Assembly: GCA_022573225.1 (NCBI GenBank)
Contig: JACZUI010000019.1
Coordinates: 1-42,710 of the forward strand
Direction: 5' to 3'
Source of the DNA: Acidobacteriota bacterium
Lineage (GTDB): Bacteria; Actinomycetota; Acidimicrobiia; Spongiisociales; ZC4RG35
DNA: 42,710 nt
Shown here: in pieces, positions 24,971-35,119 of the stretch
Numbering within the stretch: the stretch's first letter is position 1
Layout of the letters: every line of letters begins with the position of its first letter
Position numbers and translations under genes: made by a program
Notes under the pieces: generated by a model
The model's database searches: none
The model's input: the letters and a program-made list of their open reading frames with translations, nothing else
Told to the model about the DNA's origin: nothing

Positions 24971-26332
24971 TCATCCAGCAGACTCCACCGCCGGAAAGGT
25001 GATGGTGAAGATCGTCCCGTCTGGTCCGGACGTCGCTTCGATCGTCCCACCGGCACGAGTCACAAGGGTGTTGACGGTGTAGAGACCGAGGCCGGTGCCC
25101 TCGCCCGGTTCCTTGGTGGTGAAGAAAGGGTCAAACAGACGCTCGATGTGCTCGGGTTCGATGCCGGTTCCCGAGTCGGCGACGGTGATCACCACCGAAT
25201 CGTCAATGTTGGTTGCCTTGATTGTCATCGTCCCGCCGTCGGGCATCGCATCGGCGGCGTTGTCGATCAGGTTGGTCCACACCTGGTTGATGTCCCTGCC
25301 CGGGGCCTCGATATGAGCCAGATCAGAAGCAAAGTCAGTGACCACCTCGACGTTGCCCAGTTTGTGTTTGAGAAGGACCAGGGTGTCAGCGATCCCCGCC
25401 GTCGGATCGATCTCCTGAACCGGCGCCTGGTCGAGATACGAGTAGTCCTTGACGATCCTGACCAGCTCCGAAATCCTGCCGACCCCGATCTGAAGCTCGC
25501 CGATCACTTGCGAGGCGAGAGACCGAAGTCCGACCCAACTGGCGAGAGCCGCACCGCTTTCCTGGTCCAGCCCTTCAACCAGATTGTCTAGCGCCCCCGA
25601 GTCCCACCCATCCTGCACCAGGGTGGGAGCCAGTTCCCATGGGTTCAAGACGCCGAGCTTCTCGAGCTTCTCTGCCATCGCGTCTTCCAGATCGGATCGG
25701 GTCAGCGGATCGAGTTCGATGGACCGGTCAGGAGCGCTGACTCTGGAGGAAATCTCGACACCGGTCTTGGCCAACTTCACGGCAGCATCCCCGAGAGCCT
25801 GGTACGTGGCTGCCAGCCCCGAAGCTGACCGTGCAACGGCAGCGGCCGGATTGTTCAACTCGTGCATCAACTGGGCGGCCATCCGACCGAGAGCGGCCAT
25901 TCTCTCCTCATGTCGCAAGGTCTCCTCGATGCCGCGTAGCCGCGAGATGACAGTGTGAAACATTCGCCTGACGACCCGGGAGTCAGTGATCAGATCCTCG
26001 AATGCTGATGCCGGAATACGAATGAGTGTCGAGTCGGTCAGCGAGGTCACAGAGGCTGTTCGAGGCGCTTTGTCGAGTAGCGCCATCTCGCCAACCACAT
26101 CGCCGGGACCGAGCGCCGCCAGCACGATCTTTCTGGTCGGGCCTGTCTTCCATACCTCCAGCCGGCCCTCGACGATCACATACATCTCCTCAGAGTGAGA
26201 CTTCTCTTCGATGATGGTCTGTTGCGGCTCAATCTCGATCTGGTCGGAGGCGGCGCAGACCCGATCCAGCAGTTCGTCTTCGAGGTCTGAGAAGTAGGGG
26301 AGCCCCCGGAGAATCTCGGAAACCGATCTCAC
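24971..26332 (-). CDS. cNMP-binding sensor histidine kinase
   Basis: 453 residues. Residues 8-120 are a cyclic-nucleotide-binding domain with [19 protein letters not shown], keeping the Glu and Arg that hold cyclic nucleotide phosphate and ribose in active members. A helical segment leads to the H box [20 protein letters not shown] (His157). A long dimer region follows, then the ATPase with [33 protein letters not shown] and [11 protein letters not shown]. There is no membrane segment, so it senses from the cytoplasm. GTG 26332 overlaps the response-regulator gene stop by 4 bp. The likely partner is that receiver domain. Confidence 0.85.
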   Translation of the reverse strand: MRSVSEILRGLPYFSDLEDELLDRVCAASDQIEIEPQQTIIEEKSHSEEMYVIVEGRLEVWKTGPTRKIVLAALGPGDVVGEMALLDKAPRTASVTSLTDSTLIRIPASAFEDLITDSRVVRRMFHTVISRLRGIEETLRHEERMAALGRMAAQLMHELNNPAAAVARSASGLAATYQALGDAAVKLAKTGVEISSRVSAPDRSIELDPLTRSDLEDAMAEKLEKLGVLNPWELAPTLVQDGWDSGALDNLVEGLDQESGAALASWVGLRSLASQVIGELQIGVGRISELVRIVKDYSYLDQAPVQEIDPTAGIADTLVLLKHKLGNVEVVTDFASDLAHIEAPGRDINQVWTNLIDNAADAMPDGGTMTIKATNIDDSVVITVADSGTGIEPEHIERLFDPFFTTKEPGEGTGLGLYTVNTLVTRAGGTIEATSGPDGTIFTITFPAVESAG

Positions 26333-27981
26333 AGGTCGGCAAGGTGCTTGTGGACGAATCTCACAGCCGTCGCACCCTCGCCCGTGGCTCCGGCGACACG
26401 CCTGATCGATCCGTGTCGAACGTCGCCCGCCGAAAAGACGCCCGGGACGCTGCTCTCGAAGGGAAATGGGTCCCGGTCGACGTTCCAATCTTTGAGTGGC
26501 CCGAGGTCCGATCCTGTCATGATGAAGCCACGGTCGTCTAGCTCGACCAGGCCGGCGATCCAGTCGGTCCTGGCTCCCTGCCCTATGAAGATGAACAGTG
26601 CGCCCGCCGAGACCTCGGTTTCCACCGATGTCGTGGTATCGGCGAACCGAAGGGCGCTGAGATGGCCTTCTCCGATCACCTCGACGATCCGGGCATTGGC
26701 TCTCACCTTCACCGAAGGGCTCGCTTCGATGGCGTCGATCAGGTACTGGGACATCGTGGCCCCCAGGTCGTCTCGCCTGATCACGATCGTCACGTCGTCG
26801 GTGAACCGGGTGAGGGAAAGGGCCGCCTGACCCGCCGAGTTGCCCCCTCCCACTACGTACACAGACTCGCCTTTGTGTCGGACGCCGTCGATCTGTGAGG
26901 TCCCGTAGTAGACGCCGGTACCGGAAAGCTCGTCTACTCCGGTCGCCGGGAGACGACGATACGTGACACCGCTGGCCACGATCACAGCTTTCGCGGTGAT
27001 GCTGGAGCCGTCTTTCAAATGGATGATCCGGAAGGGATCCCTTCGTTCGATCCGCTCGACCGACGCCGGAACCAGGATCTCGGCCCCGAGCCGGGTTGCC
27101 TGAGCGACGGCCCTCCGGGTCAGGTCGGCTCCGCTGATCCCCTTGGGGAAACCGAGGTAGTTCTCGATTCGAGAGCTTTCTCCTGCCTGCCCGCCTGGAG
27201 CCCGCTCTTCGATCAGGAGCGTGCTCAAGCCCTCCGACGCCCCGTAGACCGATGCAGCCAATCCGGCCGGCCCGCCACCGATGATGACGAGGTCATAAGC
27301 GGGGTCCACGGCGTGCGTTTGCAGCCCGACCCGCTCCGCCACTTCGGCGGGCGAAGATTGCAACATCGGTTCGGAGTCGGGAAAGAGGACCACCGGCAGG
27401 TCGGCGGCTGAAGCTCCAGCCCCGTCGAGGAGCACTTGAGCCTTCTGGTCGGTCTCGAGGTCGATCGAGCGAAAAGGGATCTGGTTCTGAGTCAGGAACA
27501 CCTTGAGATCATGAGAGGTCTTTGACCACCGATGTTCGATGACCCGAAGGCCGTCGAAGACGGGCCGGTAGCTGTCGCGCCAGTCATCGAGCAGGTCGTC
27601 GAGGATCGGGTAGAGCAGGTCTTCCGGCGGATCCCAAGGCTTCATGATGTAGTTGTCGAGCTCGACATCGTTGATCGCGCTTATCGCCACATCGGTGTCG
27701 GCGTATGCGGTCAACAGGGCTTTCTTGGCGTCCGGGAAGAGCGCAAGCGATTGCCGGAGGACGTCGATGCCGGTGGTCTTCGGCATTCGTTGGTCGACAA
27801 GAAGCAAGGCCACGGCGTCATCGTGTTGAGCGAGTGTTTTCAGTGTCTCGATGGCCTGATCGCCACCGGTAGCACCCACTACGCGATAGTCGGACGCATA
27901 CCGGGTACGAAGGTCGCGCTCAACGGCAGCGAGGACTCCGGGGTCGTCGTCGACAGTGAGGATGACGGGCTTTGCCGTCAT
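26329..27981 (-). CDS. Response regulator fused to thioredoxin-reductase-like flavoprotein
   Basis: 550 residues. Residues 1-130 are a receiver domain with the acidic pair at 11-12, phosphoacceptor Asp63 (LLLVDQRMP), Thr91 and Lys114 (YIMKPW). Residues 155-222 look like a glutaredoxin fold without cysteines (SHDLKVFLTQNQIPF). Residues 228-550 are thioredoxin-reductase-like: FAD motif IIGGGPAG, APGGQAGESSRIENYLGFP, NADPH motif VVGGGNSAGQAA and FSAGDVRHGSIRRVA. The catalytic CATC is replaced by GTSQ at 360-363, and I find no cysteine in the whole protein. It cannot be a classic disulfide reductase. The gene overlaps both neighbours by 4 bp. Confidence 0.85.
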   Translation of the reverse strand: MTAKPVILTVDDDPGVLAAVERDLRTRYASDYRVVGATGGDQAIETLKTLAQHDDAVALLLVDQRMPKTTGIDVLRQSLALFPDAKKALLTAYADTDVAISAINDVELDNYIMKPWDPPEDLLYPILDDLLDDWRDSYRPVFDGLRVIEHRWSKTSHDLKVFLTQNQIPFRSIDLETDQKAQVLLDGAGASAADLPVVLFPDSEPMLQSSPAEVAERVGLQTHAVDPAYDLVIIGGGPAGLAASVYGASEGLSTLLIEERAPGGQAGESSRIENYLGFPKGISGADLTRRAVAQATRLGAEILVPASVERIERRDPFRIIHLKDGSSITAKAVIVASGVTYRRLPATGVDELSGTGVYYGTSQIDGVRHKGESVYVVGGGNSAGQAALSLTRFTDDVTIVIRRDDLGATMSQYLIDAIEASPSVKVRANARIVEVIGEGHLSALRFADTTTSVETEVSAGALFIFIGQGARTDWIAGLVELDDRGFIMTGSDLGPLKDWNVDRDPFPFESSVPGVFSAGDVRHGSIRRVAGATGEGATAVRFVHKHLADL

Positions 27982-28244
27982 GCCACCGCGACGTCGTCGA
28001 TAAAGCAATACCGCCAGCTCTCGCCCGGCTCAATCGATTGGATCAGAGGATGGGAATGCGCCCCCCAATGCTTGCGAGCGTGACGGTTCTTCGAGCTGTC
28101 ACAACATCCCACCATGCCACAGTCGAGGCAGGCTCGAAGGTGTACCCAGGTGTCGCCCACCTCAACACACAGGGTGCATACCTTGCCCGCCGGGTCCACC
28201 AGATTGGTGAGCCCGGTGAGGTGAGCACAGGTCTCGTTTGCCAT
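27978..28244 (-). CDS. UBP-type zinc-finger protein
   Basis: 88 residues that are nearly all zf-UBP domain: C6 and H8 (CAHL), C23 and C26 (CTLC), C39 and C42 (CLDC), C47/C48, then a His cluster with RHARKHWGAHSHP, ending with SIEPGESWRYCFID. In eukaryotes this fold binds the free C-terminus of ubiquitin; bacteria lack ubiquitin, so here the ligand is unknown. It is the first gene of the three-gene operon, with ATGA overlap into the response-regulator flavoprotein gene. The bacterial zf-UBP/flavoprotein pairing is familiar to me from other genomes, but I know of no assigned function. Confidence 0.82.
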   Translation of the reverse strand: MANETCAHLTGLTNLVDPAGKVCTLCVEVGDTWVHLRACLDCGMVGCCDSSKNRHARKHWGAHSHPLIQSIEPGESWRYCFIDDVAVA

Positions 28245-28311
28245 TTCATCCGCTCTTTCGACCGCAGGGCGAAACCTAGTGACCCACTAGCGCAACCGCT
28301 CCATTCCCGCT

Positions 28312-29172
28312 TCAGCCGGCGTTGGCCAGGGCAGCCTTTACCGCACGAGCCACGTACACCTTGGCCAGATGGCTCTTGTACTCAACCGACCCGTACAGGT
28401 CTTCCAGCACCGTGATCCCGTCGATGGCCTTCTCGGCGGCTGATTTGACCGCTGCATCAGACCCGTCAGAGCCGATCAGAGCTTCGGCAACACCGGCAGC
28501 CAACGTTGGCTTGGTGCCGACGCCGGTCACTGCGACCCGTGCGTCCTCAATCGACCCGTTCGACTTCTTGACCCACGCTGCCACTCCGGCGACGGCGTAG
28601 TCACTGCGGCCACCGCGTCGACCCAGTTTGTCATATGCCGATCCTTCGCCTGGGCCGGCCTTTGGAAACCGGATCCCGGTTAGAATCTCGTCGGATCTCA
28701 GAGCCGAAGTCATGGCATCGACGAAGAAATCGCTTGCCGCGATCTCGCGAGTACCTGATGCCGACTGTGCGAACATCGTCGCCCCAAGTGCGATGACAGC
28801 GGCGGGTTGGTCGGCGGCCACGTCGGCGTGCGCCAGGGATCCACACGTAGTGCCCCGGTTCCTCACCTGGACATCACCGGTCAGCGATGCTGCCGTCGCC
28901 AGCGCTGCGGCATTGGCCTTGATCAGATCGCTGGTGGCCGTGTCGGCATGTCGGACCAGGGCTCCGACAGAAATGTGGTCCCCGCTGTCTTCAATGGCGT
29001 CGAGGCCGGGGATTCTCCCGATGTCGACAACCGTGGCAGGAGAGAAGAGCCGCATCTTCATCAAGGGAAGCAGACTCATTCCGCCCGACATCACCTTGGA
29101 GTCGTCACCGAGTGCCCCAAATGCCTCGTCCAAGGAAGCGGGGGCTACATAGTCGAATTCACGTGGATACAT
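28312..29172 (-). CDS. FAD-binding medium subunit of molybdenum hydroxylase (CoxM type)
   Basis: 286 residues. Starts MYPREFDYVAPASLDEAF, then the FAD-binding GGMSLLPLMKMRLFSP and the second FAD motif TCGSLAHADVAADQPAAVIA. It passes electrons from the [2Fe-2S] subunit to FAD. It follows the large subunit by one base. Order here is S-L-M, not the M-S-L order of classic form I CO dehydrogenase operons. Confidence 0.87.
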   Translation of the reverse strand: MYPREFDYVAPASLDEAFGALGDDSKVMSGGMSLLPLMKMRLFSPATVVDIGRIPGLDAIEDSGDHISVGALVRHADTATSDLIKANAAALATAASLTGDVQVRNRGTTCGSLAHADVAADQPAAVIALGATMFAQSASGTREIAASDFFVDAMTSALRSDEILTGIRFPKAGPGEGSAYDKLGRRGGRSDYAVAGVAAWVKKSNGSIEDARVAVTGVGTKPTLAAGVAEALIGSDGSDAAVKSAAEKAIDGITVLEDLYGSVEYKSHLAKVYVARAVKAALANAG

Positions 29173-29173
29173 A

Positions 29174-31522
29174 TCAGGCCCTCGCTTCCTGCATTGCTTC
29201 CCAGACCCGTCTCGGTCTGAGTGGCATTTCGATGTGTTTGATTCCAAGTGGTGACAGGGCGTCGACGACCGCGTTGACGATGGTTGGAGTCGACACAATC
29301 GTGCCCGCCTCGCCGATTCCCTTCACTCCCAGTGGGTTGGCATCCGTGGGTGTTGTGGTCTTGTGAAGATCGAACGACGGGACATCTGTCGCTGTCGGTA
29401 TTGGGTAGTCGGTGAGCGTCGAGGTGATCAGCGTGCCCTCGTCATCGAATACCGCCGCCTCGAGTAGCGCCTGACCGATCCCTTGGGTGATTCCACCGTG
29501 GAGCTGGCCACCGACGATCATCGGATTGATGATGTTCCCGCAGTCGTCGACCGCCACATACTTGAGCAACTCGACGTCGCCCGTCTCGGGATCTACCTCG
29601 ACAACGGCGACATGCGACCCGTAGGGCCATGTCAGGTTGGAAGGATCGAAGAACGCTGTCATGTCGAGACCGGCCTCCATCCCCTCTGGCATCTTGTGCG
29701 GCTGGTAGGCAGTTGCTGCGATATCGGTCCATGGGACGTTCTTGTCCGGCGAACCCGCCACGTGGGCACCATTATCCGCGAACACGATGTCCTCCTCGGA
29801 CGCTTCCAGAAGATGTGCAGCCACCTTGGCCGCTTTCTCCTTGGTCCGATCTGCAGCGATTGCAACGGCGACACCCCCCACGGCTGCCGATCTCGACCCA
29901 CCCGTTCCGATACCCATCGGAGTGTCTTTGGTGTCACCGTGGACCACCGTTATCCGTTCCATGGGTATGCCGAGCCGGTCTGAGGCGATCTGTGACCAGA
30001 CTGTCTCGTGTCCCTGTCCGGTGGGCCCAGTACCAGTCACCACTGTGACCGATGCATCGGGATGCACCCTCACCACCGCGGATTCGTTGAAAGCCGAGGG
30101 GAGACCGTAGCCGGCCCATGACACACCCGCGTCTGCGAATCCGGACGGAGCCAAACCGCAGGCCTCCACGAATGTGGCGATGCCGACACCGAAGTATCTG
30201 CCTTCTGCTCGGGCGGTCTCTTGCATAGCTCGTAGGCCGGCAATGTCGGCCTTTTCAACTAGTACATCCAGGTTCCCGCCATAGTCGCCCGAGTCCATGG
30301 ACATCCCGATAAGGGTTGCCGCCGGGAAGTCTTCCGGCTGGAAGAAGTTCTTCTTCCTCAGCTCGATTGGGTCCATTCCGAGGTCCCTGGCCGCCGTGTC
30401 TACGGCCCGCTCGACGTAGAACGACGTCTCGGGGCGACCGGCGCCCCGATAAGCATCAACGGTGGGCGTGTGGGTGTGTACGCAATCCATCTTCCAGTAG
30501 ATCGCGTCCCACTTGTACTGGCCCGGCATCGTGAACTGCCCGAGGACGGGGATTGCCACGCTGAAATTCTGGCTGTAAGCGCCCATGTCGGCGACCCCGA
30601 CCAGCGAGTAGGCCAAGAAGTTCCCATCCGGCTCACTGACGATGGTGGCCGTTGCTGCCCAGCCTCGCCCGTGGGTCGTTGATTTCGATGCTTCGGATCG
30701 TGTCTCGATCCATCGGACTGGTCTGCCCAGCTCTCTGGATGCGAATACTGCCAGCATCTCTTCGGCGTAAACGTTCAGGCCGCGCCCAAATCCACCGCCG
30801 ACTTCCGGGGCAATGACTCGGGCCGAACTGACACCGGGCAGTCCAAAGGTGAGCGCCAGAGCACCCGCCACCGCGTGAGGTTGCTGTGTGGTCGAGTGAA
30901 GTGTCACCCGGTCGTATCCATGCTGCCACTCGGCCAGTACACCCCTCGGCTCAATGGCAGTGGGGATCAGCCGCTGGTTCACCATCTTCACCGAGGTGAC
31001 CACCGTATCTTCGCGGTCTGCGAGTGCCTGGACGGCTTCGGCGTCGCCTTCCTCCCAAGTGTGGATGATGTTGGACTCGAGATCGTCATGGACGAGGGCC
31101 TCATTGGTTGCCGCGTACTCGGGATCGACGACGACCTTGAGCGGGTCGTAGTCCACAAATACAGCATCGGCGCCATCGCGCGCCGTTGCCGCGTTGTCGG
31201 CCACGACCATCGCAACGGCTTCGCCTACATGCTTGACGACCCCGTCGGCAAGGAGCGGCCGCAGTTTGCCGATGGGGACCTGGGCGAGGAGAGGTCCCAG
31301 GGAGCGGACGTCATCGGCCGTGTACACCGCTTGCACGCCTGGCAGCGCTTCAGCCGCGCTCTTGTCTATGGACGTGATCTTGGCGTGGGCGAAAGGGCTG
31401 CGCACGAAGGCGGCGGCCGCTTCATTGTCTCTTTTGATGTCGTCTACAAACAGGCCTTGTCCGCGAATCAACGCTGGATCTTCCGTCCGCTTCACCGAAG
31501 TTCCGAATACTCCTATGGTCAT
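29174..31522 (-). CDS. Molybdopterin large subunit, form II CO-dehydrogenase-like (CoxL type)
   Basis: 782 residues of the xanthine-oxidase family. It begins [20 protein letters not shown], with the molybdopterin segment [17 protein letters not shown] and active-site loop AYRGAGR at 357-363. That loop is the form II signature; proven CO dehydrogenases (form I) carry AYRCSFR with the Cys that binds copper. The catalytic Glu is in [11 protein letters not shown] near the end. Form II enzymes have uncertain substrates, so CO oxidation should not be assumed. The start overlaps the small-subunit stop by ATGA. Confidence 0.88.
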   Translation of the reverse strand: MTIGVFGTSVKRTEDPALIRGQGLFVDDIKRDNEAAAAFVRSPFAHAKITSIDKSAAEALPGVQAVYTADDVRSLGPLLAQVPIGKLRPLLADGVVKHVGEAVAMVVADNAATARDGADAVFVDYDPLKVVVDPEYAATNEALVHDDLESNIIHTWEEGDAEAVQALADREDTVVTSVKMVNQRLIPTAIEPRGVLAEWQHGYDRVTLHSTTQQPHAVAGALALTFGLPGVSSARVIAPEVGGGFGRGLNVYAEEMLAVFASRELGRPVRWIETRSEASKSTTHGRGWAATATIVSEPDGNFLAYSLVGVADMGAYSQNFSVAIPVLGQFTMPGQYKWDAIYWKMDCVHTHTPTVDAYRGAGRPETSFYVERAVDTAARDLGMDPIELRKKNFFQPEDFPAATLIGMSMDSGDYGGNLDVLVEKADIAGLRAMQETARAEGRYFGVGIATFVEACGLAPSGFADAGVSWAGYGLPSAFNESAVVRVHPDASVTVVTGTGPTGQGHETVWSQIASDRLGIPMERITVVHGDTKDTPMGIGTGGSRSAAVGGVAVAIAADRTKEKAAKVAAHLLEASEEDIVFADNGAHVAGSPDKNVPWTDIAATAYQPHKMPEGMEAGLDMTAFFDPSNLTWPYGSHVAVVEVDPETGDVELLKYVAVDDCGNIINPMIVGGQLHGGITQGIGQALLEAAVFDDEGTLITSTLTDYPIPTATDVPSFDLHKTTTPTDANPLGVKGIGEAGTIVSTPTIVNAVVDALSPLGIKHIEMPLRPRRVWEAMQEARA

Positions 31523-32019
31523 GATCCTTCCTCCCAGTCGGGTGGTGGCGGCTCTTCACCACGCACTTTGGCGCCGGCGTATTCGACGGCCTTCACGATG
31601 TTGTGATATCCGGTGCAGCGACACAGGTTGCCTTCGATGCTGTGGCGGATCTCAGCCTCCGATGGGTTGTCGTTCTCCTCGAGTAGGGCCACGGAGGACA
31701 TGATCATCCCCGGGGTGCAGAAACCGCACTGGAGACCATGACGCTCCCAAAAACCCTCCTGAACTGGATGAAGCTCACCGTTGCTGGCAAGCCCCTCGAT
31801 GGTCGTGATGCTTGAGCCCTCGGCCTGTACGGCGAGCATGCTGCACGACTTCACAGGTTTGCTGTCGAGAATGACTGTGCAGGCACCGCAATAACCGCTC
31901 TCGCATCCGACATGCGTCCCGGTTAGATGGAGGTTCTCCCGGATGAAGTGGACGAGAAGGGTGCGGGCTTCGACATCGCCTGATACCTCTCCTCCATTGA
32001 CCGTCATAGACACTTGCAT
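31519..32019 (-). CDS. [2Fe-2S] small subunit of molybdenum hydroxylase (CoxS type)
   Basis: 166 residues with both [2Fe-2S] sites: the plant-type cluster at C39, C44, C47 and C59 ([12 protein letters not shown]), and the helical cluster at C98, C101, C133 and C135 ([17 protein letters not shown]). It carries electrons from the molybdenum site to FAD. First gene of the operon; AAAGGAG 5 bases before ATG 32019 is one of the best ribosome sites in the window. The C-terminus has an extra [10 protein letters not shown] tail. The promoter must lie within the 124-bp divergent gap to the acyl-CoA synthetase gene. Confidence 0.9.
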   Translation of the reverse strand: MQVSMTVNGGEVSGDVEARTLLVHFIRENLHLTGTHVGCESGYCGACTVILDSKPVKSCSMLAVQAEGSSITTIEGLASNGELHPVQEGFWERHGLQCGFCTPGMIMSSVALLEENDNPSEAEIRHSIEGNLCRCTGYHNIVKAVEYAGAKVRGEEPPPPDWEEGS

Positions 32020-32143
32020 CTGGGCTCCTTTCGGGGAGGTGGTTCCGAGTGGAGCCAAACATATCAAATGAGACCATGCCCGTGTCGGGTTGGAGGGAAA
32101 GTTTCTGCTGGAATGGGTGACTGCGCTACTAGGTTCGCCGCTC

Positions 32144-34021
32144 ATGTACTCAGATACCTATCTCAGGAGCCTCGAAGATCCGAACGGTTTCTGGGCAGAG
32201 GCCGCAGAGGCGATCGACTGGGTCAAGAAGCCGCGCTCGATTCTCGACGACTCAAACCCTCCCTTCTACCGCTGGTTCAGCGATGGCGAGCTGAACACTT
32301 GTCACAACGCCCTCGACCGGCACGTCGCCGACGGTCGGGGGAGTCAGGTTGCGCTGATCTACGACAGCCCTGTGACCGATACGGTCGAGAAGATCACCTA
32401 TGTCGAGCTCCTGGAGCGGGTAGCTCTGTTTGCCGGCGGCCTCAGATCCCTTGGTGTCGGCAAGGGCGATCGTGTGATCATCTACATGCCAATGATTCCC
32501 GAGGCCGTGGTGGCGATGCTCGCCTGTGCCCGGCTCGGGGCGATCCACTCGGTCGTGTTTGGTGGGTTCGCTCCGAAGGAACTCGCCATTCGGATCGACG
32601 ACGCCGAGCCCAAAGTGATAGTTGCCGGCTCCTGTGGCATCGAGGTCGACCGGGTGATCGAGTACAAGCCGCTGCTCGACTCGGCCTTGGAGATTGCCCG
32701 GCATCAGCCCGACAGATGCGTGATCTTTCAGAGACCGCAAGCGGCAGCATCAATGGTCCCGGGCCGCGACGTCGACTGGAAGCAACTTGTTGAGACAGCC
32801 GAGGTGGCCGACTGTGTGACCGTCGGCGCCACCGACCCGCTCTACATCCTCTATACCTCCGGCACGACCGCCATCCCCAAAGGAGTAGTGCGCGACAACG
32901 GGGGCCATGCGGTTGCTCTGCGCTGGAGCATGTCCAACATCTACGACGTCCACCCGGGCGAGGTGTACTGGGCAGCGTCGGACGTCGGATGGGTGGTTGG
33001 TCACTCCTACATCGTCTATGCACCGCTGTTGACCGGATGCACCACTGTCCTGTACGAGGGGAAGCCTGTAGGAACTCCCGATCCGGGAGCCTTCTGGAGG
33101 GTGATTTCCGATCACGGGGTATCGAGCCTGTTCTGCGCTCCGACTGCGTTCCGGGCGATCAAGCGTGAGGACCCGGAAGGCAACTACGCGCGTAAATACG
33201 ACCTTTCTTCATTGCGATCTCTGTTCCTGGCGGGGGAGCGCCTTGACCCGGACACGTATCACTGGGCATCGGATTTGCTCGGTATTCGGGTGATCGATCA
33301 TTGGTGGCAGACCGAGTCGGGGTGGGCGATCGTGGCCAACTGCCTGGGGATCGAGGAGATGGTTGTGAAACCCGGATCGTCATCGAAGCCCGTGCCCGGA
33401 TATGACGTCCAGATTCTGGATGGTGAGGGCAATCGTCTCGGAGCCGGCGAGGAAGGCCTCGTAGTCGTGAAGCTTCCACTGCCGCCGGGAACCTTGCCGA
33501 CGCTATGGCATGACGACGACCGGTTCGTTGATTCCTACATGTCGACCTTTCCCGGCTACTACCTGACGGGTGATGGCGGATACATCGATGAGGACGGTTA
33601 CGTGTTCGTCATGGGCCGGGTCGACGACGTCATCAATGTGGCAGGCCATCGGCTGTCGACCGGAGCGATGGAGGCGGTGCTGGCTGATCATCCCGATGTT
33701 GCCGAGTGCGCCGTCATCGGGATCGCGGACGAGTTGAAGGGTCAGGTGCCCCTCGGGTTTGCCGTGCTCAACGCCGGAGCCGATCGCGATGCCAGTGAAC
33801 TTCAGGACGAGTTGGTCCAGATGGTGCGTGATCAGATCGGTGCCGTGGCTTCGCTGAAACGAATCCTGGTAGTCAAACGTCTGCCCAAGACGAGATCGGG
33901 CAAGATCCTGAGACGTATCATGCGGTCGATCGTGGCGGGTGAGGAATACCAGGTCCCGTCGACGATCGATGATCCCATCGTCCTCGACGAGATTGCAGGC
34001 TCAGTCCAGACGCTGGAATAG
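32144..34021 (+). CDS. Propionyl/acetyl-CoA synthetase-like ligase
   Basis: 625 residues of the AMP-forming acyl-CoA synthetase family. It opens with an ACAS N-terminal part ([15 protein letters not shown]), then [20 protein letters not shown], the P-loop-like [30 protein letters not shown], and the C-terminal catalytic Lys in [14 protein letters not shown], which is the acetylation-controlled site in this family. The [11 protein letters not shown] segment and N-terminus fit PrpE better than Acs. ATG 32144 ([13 protein letters not shown]) is preferred to the upstream start at 32090. The hairpin at 34058 may end the transcript. Confidence 0.82.
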   Translation: MYSDTYLRSLEDPNGFWAEAAEAIDWVKKPRSILDDSNPPFYRWFSDGELNTCHNALDRHVADGRGSQVALIYDSPVTDTVEKITYVELLERVALFAGGLRSLGVGKGDRVIIYMPMIPEAVVAMLACARLGAIHSVVFGGFAPKELAIRIDDAEPKVIVAGSCGIEVDRVIEYKPLLDSALEIARHQPDRCVIFQRPQAAASMVPGRDVDWKQLVETAEVADCVTVGATDPLYILYTSGTTAIPKGVVRDNGGHAVALRWSMSNIYDVHPGEVYWAASDVGWVVGHSYIVYAPLLTGCTTVLYEGKPVGTPDPGAFWRVISDHGVSSLFCAPTAFRAIKREDPEGNYARKYDLSSLRSLFLAGERLDPDTYHWASDLLGIRVIDHWWQTESGWAIVANCLGIEEMVVKPGSSSKPVPGYDVQILDGEGNRLGAGEEGLVVVKLPLPPGTLPTLWHDDDRFVDSYMSTFPGYYLTGDGGYIDEDGYVFVMGRVDDVINVAGHRLSTGAMEAVLADHPDVAECAVIGIADELKGQVPLGFAVLNAGADRDASELQDELVQMVRDQIGAVASLKRILVVKRLPKTRSGKILRRIMRSIVAGEEYQVPSTIDDPIVLDEIAGSVQTLE

Positions 34022-34057
34022 CGCCCGAGGGGACTGGCGGCGTTACCTCAGGTAGTG

Positions 34058-34075
34058 GGCGCCAGATATGGCGCC
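34058..34075 (+). terminator. Perfect GGCGCC hairpin after the acyl-CoA synthetase gene
   Basis: GGCGCC-AGATAT-GGCGCC forms a 6-bp GC stem with a 6-base loop, 36 bases after the stop. No U tract follows. It may end transcription of the upstream gene. Confidence 0.4.
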
Positions 34076-34200
34076 ATACGAACAGAGAAGCGACGGGGCC
34101 GCCCGGCGCACTCAGGCTCGATATGGGCGATATTCGCACAGATAAAGGAAAGGCTCAGAGTGGGAATTGGGATCCGGGTGGCCGATAGCCTGGCTCCCTG

Positions 34201-34240
34201 GGGCCCGTAGCTCATTCAGGTCAGAGCAGCGGACTCATTA
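34201..34240 (+). pseudogene. 5' half of a tRNA-Met (CAT) gene, truncated in the anticodon loop
   Basis: GGGCCCG (acceptor strand), TA, D stem GCTC/GAGC with a ten-base loop, A, anticodon stem GCGGA, and loop CTCATTA with anticodon CAT. All match the elongator-type CAT tRNA. The next bases, CACGAACCC, cannot form the 3' anticodon stem (TCCGC expected), and no T arm or CGGGCCC strand follows. The gene is cut exactly after the anticodon loop, a usual crossover site for integrases. Confidence 0.6.
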
Positions 34241-34349
34241 CACGAACCCGGTGTGCGCTGTGCTAAATCGCGAAGTCCCAGGTAGTGGAATTCTCCAACC
34301 GACCGTGATCGCTGTTGTTATGTCGCTGAGAGCGTGATCTCTACCCGCA

Positions 34350-34370
34350 CATAATGCCGGTTCCAGAGCG
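34350..34370 (+). repeat. Direct repeat copy A (21 bp)
   Basis: CATAATGCCGGTT followed by CCAGAGCG. It matches 38198-38218 at 19 of 21 positions in the same orientation. The two copies bracket 3.8 kb holding the EthD, STAND and DUF4870 genes. Confidence 0.4.
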
Positions 34371-34673
34371 GGTTGTGGGCAAGGCTGGTGCCGGTGGCGT
34401 TGAGTGATATGCGCGCACAAGGCAGTCCGCTGGGGCGGCCAGCCAGTCGTGTTCTGTGCGGAAACTGGTGCTCTTTCTGTATTCGGAGAGCTGCGCGCCG
34501 GGCTAATCCCCCGCCGCTTCGTCGCCCCGCGAATGCGCTATGTCGGGATCTGTTGCGAGTTGTACCTCGGCGAGTAATGGGCTGGTTGGCAAGAAGACAG
34601 GCAATGTCTCGCGGGCAGTCTTCCGTGCCGCGGCTGGACGACGGACGATCGCCGCACGGTCGTCGAACCGGAC

Positions 34674-34994
34674 TCAGCCGATGATCGTCTTTTCGTCGAC
34701 GATGACCATGCCGGTCCGTTCCATGTCTAGGAAGAGCTTCGAGTCATCTACGGCGGCGCCCATTTCCGGCGAGTTCAGGGCAGCGTTCATCGCCTGGTCG
34801 CTCTCGAACCAGAGCTCGCCCACTCCGTCGCAGATAGGCTCTCCTGGAGCGGAGGTGACATGGTTCTGGATCCACTTTGTCAAACCGGGGAGTTTCTCGA
34901 GCACCGAAGTGTGGCGTTCACCGGCCCACTCCTCGAGGCACTCTGCACGGCTCAGGCCGATCCGGCGATGCAGTACGAATATCACCTTGCTCAT
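34674..34994 (-). CDS. EthD-family protein
   Basis: 106 residues of the dimeric alpha-beta barrel EthD type: KVIFVLHRRIGLSRAECLEE, WAGERHTSVLEKLPGLTKW, then GVGELWFESDQAMNAALNSP and the short tail VDEKTIIG. The family includes helpers of cytochrome P450 ether degradation and many small enzymes or stress proteins with no known role. GGAGGA about 7 bases before ATG 34994 supports the start. It is isolated, 125 bp from the divergent STAND gene. Confidence 0.75.
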   Translation of the reverse strand: MSKVIFVLHRRIGLSRAECLEEWAGERHTSVLEKLPGLTKWIQNHVTSAPGEPICDGVGELWFESDQAMNAALNSPEMGAAVDDSKLFLDMERTGMVIVDEKTIIG

Positions 34995-35119
34995 GTCAAC
35001 GTCCTCCGTGTATCCGGGCGCTCCCGACTCTGCCTCGAAACCTTATGACGAACCGCGTCGCCGTGGATGAGCGGACGATGAGGACTTCATGAGAATCTCC
35101 GGAGGGGTGGTACGCTCGG

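Larger units (their letters stand above)
34076..34673. other. Non-coding remnant region
   Basis: About 600 bases with no gene that I can recognise in any frame. The open frames here are short, lack a ribosome site and resemble nothing. It holds a tRNA-Met 5' half (34201-34240) and one copy of a 21-bp repeat (34350-34370). It looks like a disturbed boundary between core and accessory DNA. Confidence 0.5.

Noticed and set aside
34373-34684. Plus-strand open frame in the gap before EthD
   Set aside because: Arg/Pro-rich with no recognisable pattern and no ribosome site, and it overlaps the EthD end.
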